DNA of 24,745 bases from an uncultured Collinsella sp. (GCA_900766165.1 CAAFUK010000120.1:1-24745), one strand, 5' to 3'. Numbered from the stretch's first letter, positions 1-9,802 are shown. Program-made: numbers and translations. The notes: generated by a model not told the origin, from the sequence alone.

Positions 1-24
1 AAAAAAAATTTTTCCCCCCCCCCC
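1..24. other. Homopolymer blocks at contig head
   Basis: The contig opens with eight A, five T and eleven C in succession, after which ordinary sequence begins. Three adjacent homopolymers at the very edge of a contig are typical of an assembly or sequencing artefact rather than of genomic DNA. Positions 25-177 contain no convincing gene. Short open stretches run through it, but none has a start with a ribosome binding site, and an upstream partner of the ABC transporter could lie beyond the edge. Confidence 0.6.
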
Positions 25-177
25 GATTGCCAGGTTCGTCGGAGGAGATGTCCGATTCCGACTCTCTTGTAGGAAGAGCTTGAGATCGTATTGGCCCAAG
101 GCAATCTTAAAGCAGTCTCATTGGCAAATCTTCGCTCCTGTTGTGTTGAGGTGTAAGGTATCAGTGATTGATGTTTT

Positions 178-1830
178 GTGGCGGGTAGATTGGGGCCTTC
201 CTTGATTCGATGCGTTCTCTCGAGGTTCATCAGAGCAAAAGGGGCTTTCGTCTTCATTGCTATCACGGTGATTGGAACCGCTCTCTCCTATGCCATGCCA
301 TACGTGAACGGGAAATTCTTAGATTTTCTTCTCGGTAACCGCAGCGAAAGAGACGCCGTACTCTTCGCGCTCCTGGTTGCGTCAATAGGAGTTTTCTCCA
401 CCCTCTTTACTTATTTTGCAGGAACACTTTCCATTCGCATAACCACGAGACTTTCCTTTGATCTTCTCAGGGAGGCCGTCTTGCGTTTTGAAAGAGACGA
501 TTACTTGGTGAGTCGGACCATCGATCCAGCCTATACAACGCAACGGATTATTTCCGACTCCAGCGTGGTCTCATCCTTCGTTTTGGCGAATTTTATCAGT
601 GCGCCGCTGTCCATTGTAGCCATTCCCATCGTATTGCTTATCATATGGTCAATTGATTCAACTCTCGCGGTGTTTTCCATCATTCTCCTCATCGTGTATT
701 TCTGTGTAATTACTGGGTTGAGGAAACTCTTGTATAGGGTCACGTATGAGAAGAAAGAGGCGGACAGCGCCTTTTACGCCGCAATTGCATCGCAGCTTAA
801 TCAGATTCTCAACATTCAACTGACATCTTCGTACGGCAAGAGCGAACAAGCGCTCGACGCTGGGTTTAAGAGCTATTTTCCCAAAGTTTTGCGCTCCGGA
901 AAGCTATCATATTCTCTGACATCGCTCGATGGTCTTTTCGCAGCGTTGTTTCAAGCGGTGATACTTGTTGTTTCCGGAGTACGAATCATTAACGGAACTA
1001 TGTCAATAGGCGAGTACACTATCATCGGTACATACTTCGCGGTTCTCTTTAAGACTTTGAAAAGTATGATGTCATTGTTCAAATCCTATCAAGATGCCAA
1101 AGCATCATGGGATAGGACGGCTATCGCGACGAGAGAAAAGGAGAGATCGGGGTGGAATCGGACCGATTTAGCTAAACTCGATGAAATAAATGACATTTCG
1201 GTATCTGATTTGGAATTCTCGGTTGCCCTTCCAGACGGATCTGTCCGAGAGGTCCTCGGCGGGTTTTCTTTCAAGTTTTCCGGTCCTGGTACATATTGCA
1301 TAGTTGGGGAAAACGGAAGAGGCAAGACGTCACTTCTTTACTTGATGCTCGGGCTATACTCATCGAAAGGCAAAGTAAAATACAACGGCGTGCCAATCGA
1401 AGAATGCGACTTGGATTACATACGTGCGAGAGAGATATCGTGCTGCCCACAGTCGTGCTTCGCGCCGGACGAAACGGTGAAAGAGCTGTTAGAGTATTTC
1501 GACACGCCCTTTTCTTCCTATCACCGGGGTGTAGATGGCCTACTTTCGCTGGAAAACAGCGTGAAGGAGTTGCTCGGGAAACGTTGCTCCGCGCTTTCGG
1601 GCGGTGAGCTGCGCCGAGTGTACTTATGGTCGGCGATTTCACGCAAGTCGTCAGTTTTGGTACTCGACGAGCCCACGACTGGGTTAGACGCTGTAAGCCG
1701 CGCCGAGCTTGCGGCCTATGTTAAGCGCAACAAGCAAAGCCAGCTGATCATCGTTGTCTCTCACGATGACGAGATGGTCGGCGCGGTAGAAGGGGTAGTG
1801 GATTTAGGCAGCATGTACCAGGGTAAATGA
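178..1830 (+). CDS. ABC exporter half-transporter (membrane domain fused to ATPase)
   Basis: This 550-residue protein is a type-I ABC exporter half-transporter, expected to work as a dimer in the cytoplasmic membrane and to pump a peptide, lipid or drug outward. Hydrophobic segments lie near residues 22-45, 60-82, 131-182 and 253-300. The ATPase is complete: Walker A GENGRGKTS (377-385), Q-loop Gln425, signature LSGGE (473-477), Walker B VLVLDEP (493-499) and H-loop His529. The N-terminus goes straight into the membrane domain, so there is no C39 leader-peptidase domain. The start is GTG at 178; an in-frame stop lies at 169-171 and the upstream AAGG is only a weak ribosome site. It converges on the radical SAM cluster at 2531-4658 and may export its product, but it is on the opposite strand and the link is an inference. 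Codon use is A+T-richer than in the right half of the window. Confidence 0.9.
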   Translation: MAGRLGPSLIRCVLSRFIRAKGAFVFIAITVIGTALSYAMPYVNGKFLDFLLGNRSERDAVLFALLVASIGVFSTLFTYFAGTLSIRITTRLSFDLLREAVLRFERDDYLVSRTIDPAYTTQRIISDSSVVSSFVLANFISAPLSIVAIPIVLLIIWSIDSTLAVFSIILLIVYFCVITGLRKLLYRVTYEKKEADSAFYAAIASQLNQILNIQLTSSYGKSEQALDAGFKSYFPKVLRSGKLSYSLTSLDGLFAALFQAVILVVSGVRIINGTMSIGEYTIIGTYFAVLFKTLKSMMSLFKSYQDAKASWDRTAIATREKERSGWNRTDLAKLDEINDISVSDLEFSVALPDGSVREVLGGFSFKFSGPGTYCIVGENGRGKTSLLYLMLGLYSSKGKVKYNGVPIEECDLDYIRAREISCCPQSCFAPDETVKELLEYFDTPFSSYHRGVDGLLSLENSVKELLGKRCSALSGGELRRVYLWSAISRKSSVLVLDEPTTGLDAVSRAELAAYVKRNKQSQLIIVVSHDDEMVGAVEGVVDLGSMYQGK

Positions 1831-2201
1831 TGACAAGTGTAGTGCTACCCAACTGGCAGAGATAACAAAAAGGCGATGCAGATGCACGTAGCATTCAGGC
1901 GGTTCGGACTCGGTGCCTTCACGCCATCGCAACGCTTTCAGATATGGTTCTCGTTCTCTTACTAAAGGAGACTTTAGTCTACGTCATCTTGTCGAGACAG
2001 AGGTGAAGCGAAGTGTTGTCGCGACGTATCTTATTCCAGGTGGCTCAGTATCAGCGTGAGAATCGCACCAAAGTGTACTTACGATTCTCGTGTCCCACGG
2101 ACAACATGGGCTGAGCATTGAGGTTCCACCCTTTGCTGCAACTACACGGGGTTGGACGGCAATGAATATGCCGGGCCGCATACCACGCGCAGCGGGGGTC
2201 C
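1831..2201. other. Gene-free stretch; possible left flank of IS110 remnant
   Basis: No gene was found between the ABC transporter and the transposase remnant; the two overlapping open frames here have no recognisable protein. The DNA contains small hairpins. ACTAAAG/CTTTAGT closes a four-base loop near 1961-1978, and GAGAATCG pairs with CGATTCTC across about 16 bases near 2060-2091. IS110-family elements of the IS110 group carry a long non-coding end before the transposase that encodes a bridge RNA. The 160 bases before 2202 are in the right place for such a remnant, but no guide loops could be assigned. Confidence 0.3.
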
Positions 2202-2327
2202 ATGTCCCAGTATGTTGCCTACAGCAGCCTCGATGTCCACGCACACATCATCTCTGCCTTCGCGTTCAATCCATTTGCCGGAGAGTGCGAGGGTTGCCGG
2301 GCCGTAGAATTCGAGCCGAACAAATGA
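2202..2327 (+). pseudogene. IS110-family transposase, N-terminal remnant
   Basis: A 41-codon frame starts ATG TCC CAG TAT and ends at TGA. Its middle, YSSLDVHAHIISAFAFNPF, matches the N-terminus of IS110-family transposases, where a DVH motif supplies the first acidic residue (Asp11 here) of the RuvC-like DEDD site. Family members are usually 300-400 residues. Nothing that continues the fold is visible in any frame after 2327, so this is the stub of a deleted element. It lies inside the A+T-rich island, between the convergent transporter and RiPP genes, and records past insertion and loss of mobile DNA there. The assignment rests on a short motif, so it is good but not certain. Confidence 0.65.
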
Positions 2328-2421
2328 AATGCGGTATCAGCGCATAGGATTAAACTGACGATTGCTTTGCACTGAGAATACGCTTGGAAAGCCGCTATGG
2401 GTGGCGGCCCGGGTTAAATAG

Positions 2422-2466
2422 AGAAGCCCGTCCGATCACTTTCATGTGGCGAACGGTCGGGCTTCT
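2422..2466. terminator. Hairpin, probable terminator of the RiPP operon
   Basis: AGAAGCCCGTCCG (2422-2434) pairs with CGGTCGGGCTTCT (2454-2466) with one mismatch around a 19-base loop. Read on the minus strand, the stem is followed by TTCTCTATTT-like T-rich sequence. This fits termination of the leftward cluster whose last gene ends at 2531. On the plus strand the T tract is poorer. Confidence 0.5.
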
Positions 2467-2530
2467 TATTCCACTTGCCAATGCTCGGCTCATATTGGAA
2501 GAAAGCTACGCTAATGTTTGCGTGACACTC

Positions 2531-2638
2531 CTATTTTCTCCGAAGAAAGAGTCGGATAATGAAGAATAGAATTAAAAAAGGTGCCAGATATAACGCAAGT
2601 ATAAAGGCTAATCCAACGAGACCTTGCAATAATGGCAT
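2531..2638 (-). CDS. 35-residue single-pass membrane peptide (possible immunity or accessory protein)
   Basis: This small gene encodes 35 residues. Its start is convincing: a GGGAGGAA ribosome site lies two bases before the ATG at 2638. The product begins MPLLQGLVGLAFILALYLAP, continues with a second hydrophobic block, and ends in the basic tail RLFLRRK. That is a membrane helix, or a tight hairpin, with a positively charged cytoplasmic end. It lies 78 bases downstream of the second precursor on the same strand and is the last gene before the hairpin at 2422-2466, so it probably belongs to the same transcript. Tiny basic-tailed membrane peptides next to bacteriocin-like precursors often give producer immunity, but no family is recognised and this role is inference. 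Its real translation is supported by the ribosome site and by the coherent hydrophobic pattern. Confidence 0.65.
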   Translation of the reverse strand: MPLLQGLVGLAFILALYLAPFLILFFIIRLFLRRK

Positions 2639-2716
2639 AATTCCTCCCAGACACGAGATTTTGGTATTTGTTCCCATCTTATTCTGAATTGGACCAAATA
2701 GTTCCTAGCCACAAAA

Positions 2717-2896
2717 CTACTCGTCAACTGGATCGCACCAATCTGCTGGCAAAACACAGCTTGATTCTTTATCGACATAGCACCAATCCGCAACAGGGCA
2801 CTCGGCGATGTCGTAAAAATTGCATATATCAACTCCAAGACAACAAGGCTCAACGGGAGGATGTTCATTTGAACCAACAGGATGGATATGCTTCAT
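2717..2896 (-). CDS. Cys-rich RiPP precursor peptide 1 (ranthipeptide-like)
   Basis: This gene encodes 59 residues. A GAGGAG ribosome site sits six bases before the ATG at 2896. The first 17 residues (MKHIHPVGSNEHPPVEP) have no cysteine and look like a leader. The rest holds seven cysteines (18, 19, 25, 33, 39, 47, 54) and many aspartates. Four cysteines stand exactly four residues before Asp: CLGVD, CNFYD, CPVAD and CDPVD. Two more have near spacings (CYVD and CVLPAD). CX3D spacing is the pattern in which PapA-type ranthipeptide maturases join Cys sulfur to Asp. The gene lies 30 bases after its paralog and downstream of the maturase. The product is presumably a thioether-bridged peptide, function unknown. 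Alternative readings are a sactipeptide or a metal-binding peptide; the leader shared with the paralog and the maturase next door make a RiPP precursor the best call. Confidence 0.82.
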   Translation of the reverse strand: MKHIHPVGSNEHPPVEPCCLGVDICNFYDIAECPVADWCYVDKESSCVLPADWCDPVDE

Positions 2897-2926
2897 AACA
2901 GCTCCTCACCTTAATCCAATTAGAGA

Positions 2927-3130
2927 CTACGTTTGATCAATGCCACAGTGATCTACAACGCAGATGCTGCCGCCATCCATGTCATAGTCGCAGTAATCGT
3001 ATGCACCACAGCCATCTGCTTTATCATAAACAGTACAGATGTCAGTAATGCCCAAGAGGCAGTCAAAAGACATCGGCTTCACGCCTGCCTCGCCGCCACT
3101 TCCTGGATTAATCGGATGAATATGCTTCAC
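2927..3130 (-). CDS. Cys-rich RiPP precursor peptide 2 (ranthipeptide-like)
   Basis: This gene encodes 67 residues from a GTG start at 3130, placed five bases after a GGGAGG ribosome site. An upstream in-frame ATG at 3178 would add a cysteine-containing stretch without a good site, and the GTG start makes the N-terminus MKHIHP identical to that of the neighbouring precursor. Residues 1-23 contain no cysteine and include GSGG (10-13). The core has six cysteines (24, 32, 41, 47, 57, 62). CTVYD and CGAYD show exact CX3D spacing, and the other four cysteines have an Asp two to five residues on. It aligns with precursor 1 around ICxxYD and YC/WC. It is the first precursor gene after the maturase, 169 bases from it. 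The core is acidic and rich in Asp, Gly and Tyr. Its function is unknown. Confidence 0.83.
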   Translation of the reverse strand: MKHIHPINPGSGGEAGVKPMSFDCLLGITDICTVYDKADGCGAYDYCDYDMDGGSICVVDHCGIDQT

Positions 3131-3299
3131 GACTACCTCCCTTTGAGTGCAGAAAAACCTCAATATTGTGTATAACAAACCAAGATGTCTAGTTCACCAT
3201 ATTTCTAGAATGGTTTCGGCGAATGTAGCAATAAGCTTCGCAGACGGTAATCAGAAGAACGAACACCTCCACAATGGTGACAGCAATGCGCTGAACCGC

Positions 3300-4658
3300 T
3301 TATTCCGATACAGTAGCTTCTCGTTGATTTTTCTCCTGCGAAGATGAGTGGCGGGAAATAAGGTCAAAAGCCATCTCGTAGCACATTTTTCTATATTCAC
3401 ATGATGCAGGGTGTAGACTCTTGGGCAAGTAGCCGTGCTCGTCTGCAGCCTCCCAGCTACAGCCCCCACCACAGAAAGACCGAGCCCAACAGTCCGTACA
3501 GTCAATTCTTTTTTCGACACCCTGACTCCAGTTTTCAATATACCTAGTTTCGTCAATTCCGGTGACGATGTTGCCCATTTTGAATCGCATCATCCCGACA
3601 AACCTGTGACAGGGGTATACGTCCCCTTCGGGAGTCACGGAAATAAAACGCCTGCCAGCCCCGCATCCGACAAAGGCGATCCTGTTGCTCATAATCAAAT
3701 CAACTGCAGTTTTCAATGTTCTAAACAAGGGCTTTTCCCCTTGATCAATCTGTTTGAGATATTGATCCGCCAAATCTATTAGGCCCGCCCTGATTTTGTT
3801 TAATGAGTGTTCGTCGAGTTTGATATTCTCATCGAATGAGCTCACGGGCGAGAAGTAAATCCTTCTGAAGCCCATCTCTTTAAACTGAAGATAGTCTTCA
3901 ACAAGGTTACAGTTATTATTTGTTAAGGTCGCTCTTGCGCCGAAGGGGAACGACTCGGAAAAACGACGAACGTTTTTGTCGATATCGGAGAAAGAGCCGC
4001 CTCCCGTCTTATACGGGCGCGATGCATCGTGCTTGCATCCTGTACCATCGAGACTAATCAGAACAGAAAACCCGTGCTCCTTGAAAGAATTCACAGCAGT
4101 GTCATTCAAAAGCGTTCCGTTGGTCGTAATAGAATAGGTAAAGTTTCTATTGGGGTATATTCTTTTTGAATAGTCGACCGTTTTCCATATCAGCGGCTCG
4201 TTAATCATGGGTTCCCCACCAAAAAAGACGATCGCAAGCGTTTCGTTTTCCGATGAACTTGCGACGAGGTAGTCGACCGCCTTGAAGGCTATCTCGTCTG
4301 TCATCAGCAGAGGAGACGTTCCATAATCTCCTTTACCGGCAAAACAGTAACTACAACCAAGGTTGCATGCATGTGAAACGTGGAGTTCGATGGATCTAAG
4401 TTTTCGAGGCGTGTCTTTTGTTAAGAAAGTCCGCTCAGACAATCGTTGATACTCATCAATGTCGTCTTCAAGTTCTGCTATGGTCGTTTGGTCGTAGCCT
4501 TTCGCAGCAAGTGACTTTGTTAGCAACTTCGAGTTGACCGTTCTTCCCGATGCTTCAAATATGCGAAGCGCATCTTCTGATGCTTGGTCAACCTGAAAGC
4601 AATTGCGAGTGACCTCATCGAAGCAGTAACGACGATCACTTACTGAGAAAAAATGCAT
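3300..4658 (-). CDS. Radical SAM/SPASM peptide maturase (SCIFF/ranthipeptide type)
   Basis: This 452-residue enzyme probably uses S-adenosylmethionine and iron-sulfur clusters to install thioether crosslinks in the two adjacent peptides. Residues 1-85 resemble the N-terminal precursor-recognition region of SCIFF maturases. The radical SAM motif CNLGCSYC has cysteines at 98, 102 and 105, with FFGGEP at 145-150. The SPASM part begins GCGAGRRFISVTPEGDVYPC and continues CTDCWARSFCGGGC, with further cysteines at 420 and 426, giving ligands for two auxiliary 4Fe-4S clusters. The start chosen is ATG at 4658, because GAGGA lies five bases before it and family members begin in this way; GTG at 4688 would add ten residues. 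It heads a leftward operon with the precursors. The exact chemistry (Cys to Asp/Glu, alpha or beta/gamma carbon) is inferred from the precursor motifs. Lower GC than the right half suggests transfer. Confidence 0.92.
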   Translation of the reverse strand: MHFFSVSDRRYCFDEVTRNCFQVDQASEDALRIFEASGRTVNSKLLTKSLAAKGYDQTTIAELEDDIDEYQRLSERTFLTKDTPRKLRSIELHVSHACNLGCSYCFAGKGDYGTSPLLMTDEIAFKAVDYLVASSSENETLAIVFFGGEPMINEPLIWKTVDYSKRIYPNRNFTYSITTNGTLLNDTAVNSFKEHGFSVLISLDGTGCKHDASRPYKTGGGSFSDIDKNVRRFSESFPFGARATLTNNNCNLVEDYLQFKEMGFRRIYFSPVSSFDENIKLDEHSLNKIRAGLIDLADQYLKQIDQGEKPLFRTLKTAVDLIMSNRIAFVGCGAGRRFISVTPEGDVYPCHRFVGMMRFKMGNIVTGIDETRYIENWSQGVEKRIDCTDCWARSFCGGGCSWEAADEHGYLPKSLHPASCEYRKMCYEMAFDLISRHSSSQEKNQREATVSE

Positions 4659-5174
4659 ACGTTCCTCAATTTCATGCTGGACTGGCACTAACCTTGTTTA
4701 TTGTTGCGCAGCTATAAAAAACCACCAGCGGGGATTCGGTGTGCGGCCCAATCGGACTCCCAAAAGGTTCTATTTGAGACTGGCAAGCTTTGTGTTGTTG
4801 GCACTTCGACAGCGCTCTTTATTCCAACATGGAGCCTCGCAGTTTGAGTCGACTTGCCTCTGGAAGGTCCGATCTTAACTTGATTTAGGATGAAAACAGA
4901 TTACAGGCGCGCTCCTCTAGAAAGAAAGGAAACCAATCGCCGCCTTTCACCAGGAAAGTTTTTATAGCCCACCTCGAGCAAAATGAAAGATGCGAGAGCG
5001 ATTGGGGAACAACGCGAATCTCCCCTTTTGGGTGGGAGCGAGCCTTCAGCCACCGGCGAACGACTCGCCCTGGTCAGAATCTGGAAGTGGTGCCGGGCCG
5101 CTTGGGCCTCCCCGGTGACTTCGTGGGGCTTACCTGCCTGACGTCGAGGAGTACATCCGCAAGATTCGTTCCCT
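4659..5174. other. Gene-free junction between the RiPP island and the core chromosome
   Basis: About 500 bases have no intact gene. The leftward promoter of the maturase should lie just above 4690, but no clear -35/-10 pair was found. GGGGA near 5004 can pair with TCCCC near 5021 before TTTT, a weak terminator-like hairpin on the plus strand. From about 5051 the plus strand becomes protein-like in two successive frames (PGRLGLPGDFVG, then YLPDVEEYIRKIRSL). These would join if one G were added near 5130, and appear to be a frameshifted front end of the FHA gene that follows. Confidence 0.35.
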
Positions 5175-5648
5175 ATGCCGTTTGCTCTCACGCCCGCCTT
5201 AGTTCCAAGTCGGGCGAGCCGCCGCGCTCATGCGACCCGTGGCGGCGACACGTCGACGCCGCGCTCGCTGAGCACATCTTCGGTCGCGGGCGAGCACGAG
5301 GTCGCGCCGGCGCATCCGCTGGGACTGCTGTGCGTGCAAAACGGCTACGTGGTGAGCGTCCCGCGCTGGATTCAGCCGAGTGAGGAAGGCGTTGAGATCG
5401 GCGCGCTGGCAACGGGGGAGGGCGGCATCACCGACGACGTCTCGGCCCGCCATGCCCATATCTGGTGCGACGAGTCTGGCGCATGGTTTGTCGAGGACCT
5501 GTCGTCCACTAACGGCACCGTGGTGGTAAACGGGGCCACGAGTGTGTGTATTCAAGTAGAGCCCGGCCGTTCCGCCCAACTCAATCCCGGCGACGAGCTC
5601 AAGCTCGGCGAATCCACTACCTACGCCATCCTCTTCGGTGCCCTTTAG
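5175..5648 (+). CDS. FHA-domain protein, N-terminus probably damaged
   Basis: The last 95 residues of this 157-residue frame form a forkhead-associated domain, which binds phosphothreonine in signalling complexes. VEIGAL opens it, SARHAHI (about 90-96) carries the conserved Ser/Arg/His, and DLSSTNGT (about 108-115) carries the typical Asn-Gly. Residues 1-60 are a Pro/Ser/Arg/Ala-rich stretch without a known domain. The ATG at 5175 has no ribosome site, and upstream frames look coding (see 4659-5174). The gene is therefore probably a remnant whose reading frame was broken by one or two single-base shifts, or the contig has base errors here. No kinase or phosphatase partner is adjacent. It marks the return to high-GC chromosome. 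The domain call is firm; gene integrity and start are not. Confidence 0.65.
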   Translation: MPFALTPALVPSRASRRAHATRGGDTSTPRSLSTSSVAGEHEVAPAHPLGLLCVQNGYVVSVPRWIQPSEEGVEIGALATGEGGITDDVSARHAHIWCDESGAWFVEDLSSTNGTVVVNGATSVCIQVEPGRSAQLNPGDELKLGESTTYAILFGAL

Positions 5649-5661
5649 CCAACCCTCAATA

Positions 5662-5728
5662 AGTTGCGATGAAATACGGACTGTTTAAGGCTCTGAGCAG
5701 CAAAAACAGTCCCTATTTCACCGCAACT
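5662..5728. repeat. Imperfect 25-bp inverted repeat, REP-like
   Basis: The left arm at 5662-5686 and the right arm at 5704-5728 are reverse complements at 23 of 25 positions around a 17-base loop. The arm core is TGAAATA[C/G]GGACTGTTT. It starts 14 bases after the FHA stop codon and has no run of T, so it is a poor intrinsic terminator and looks more like a dispersed palindromic element. Confidence 0.7.
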
Positions 5729-6127
5729 GCCGTATAGTTCCCGGGGGACATTTTGCTCGGCGCTGAGCATTCGATAGTCACCCGAGGTAAACCTTCACCC
5801 GTCCACCTATATTTGCCGAAATTACACTTGACGGCGGGGTACAATAAACCCGCATGCGGATTTCCGTTGCGGGCGCTTCCCATCGCCGGGGCGTGCCCGG
5901 GAGCATCCGGCATGCGGCCTTTGCGGCGCTCGGTCATGTGCAAGACGGGTAGCTGGGCCTGTGGAGCGCGTACAGCCGCCCCTTGCCTTGGCATGCCTTC
6001 TCTCCACGCCATGTACCTGCTGCTGAGTCTGCCTGCCAGATGATTGGAAGCAACAACGAAAATCCCATCACGCCAACATCCCGGCGATCGCCGGGGCCTG
6101 TATACCTATATGAGAGGAGAGGGGTAT
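5729..6127 (+). promoter_or_regulatory. Long upstream region of nifJ
   Basis: Nearly 400 bases precede nifJ without a gene. TACAAT at 5840-5845 is the best -10 box, although no good -35 lies 16-18 bases above it; TTGACG at 5828-5833 is too close. A transcript from there would have a leader of about 270 bases. The leader is GC-rich and can fold (for example GGGCGCTTCCCATCGCCGGG followed by GCCCGGGAGC), but it matches no riboswitch class I know. It ends with the strong ribosome site GAGAGGAGAGGGG just before ATG 6128. Confidence 0.35.
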
Positions 6128-9667
<3,540 letters not shown>

Positions 9668-9677
9668 GTCTCCCACC

Positions 9678-9802
9678 GCAGGATCTGAGGGCTGACCTTC
9701 GCGGACGCCCTCGGACATGAAAGAACCCCCGCTGCGCACTACGTGCGGCGGGGGTTCTTTCGTCCTGCGGAGTGTCCGCGAAGGTCAGCCCTCAGATCCT
9801 GC
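9678..9802. repeat. Perfect 29-bp inverted repeat enclosing the nifJ terminator
   Basis: GCAGGATCTGAGGGCTGACC and nine further bases (9678-9706) recur as an exact reverse complement at 9774-9802. The 67 bases between hold the terminator hairpin at 9719-9761, flanked by 12 unpaired bases on each side. The transcript could fold into one long stem with an inner hairpin. Confidence 0.85.
9719..9761 (+). terminator. Intrinsic terminator of nifJ
   Basis: GAAAGAACCCCCGC pairs perfectly with GCGGGGGTTCTTTC (14 bp). An inner CGCAC/GTGCG extends the stem. The descending arm ends in TTCTTTC. The symmetrical A-rich and T-rich flanks would let it act on both strands. Confidence 0.85.

Noticed and set aside
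1984..2347. Two overlapping 85-codon frames on opposite strands
   Set aside because: Neither has a ribosome site or a recognisable product; the transposase remnant at 2202-2327 lies in a different frame and explains part of the DNA.
2608..2877. 89-codon minus-strand frame over precursor 1
   Set aside because: It overlaps the real precursor in another frame. The frame at 2717-2896 has the better ribosome site and the MKHIHP start shared with its paralog.
4980..5130. Possible T-box leader (GAAGTGGTGCCGGG resembles part of the T-box sequence)
   Set aside because: No convincing stem I, specifier loop or downstream synthetase or amino acid gene; the match is too short.
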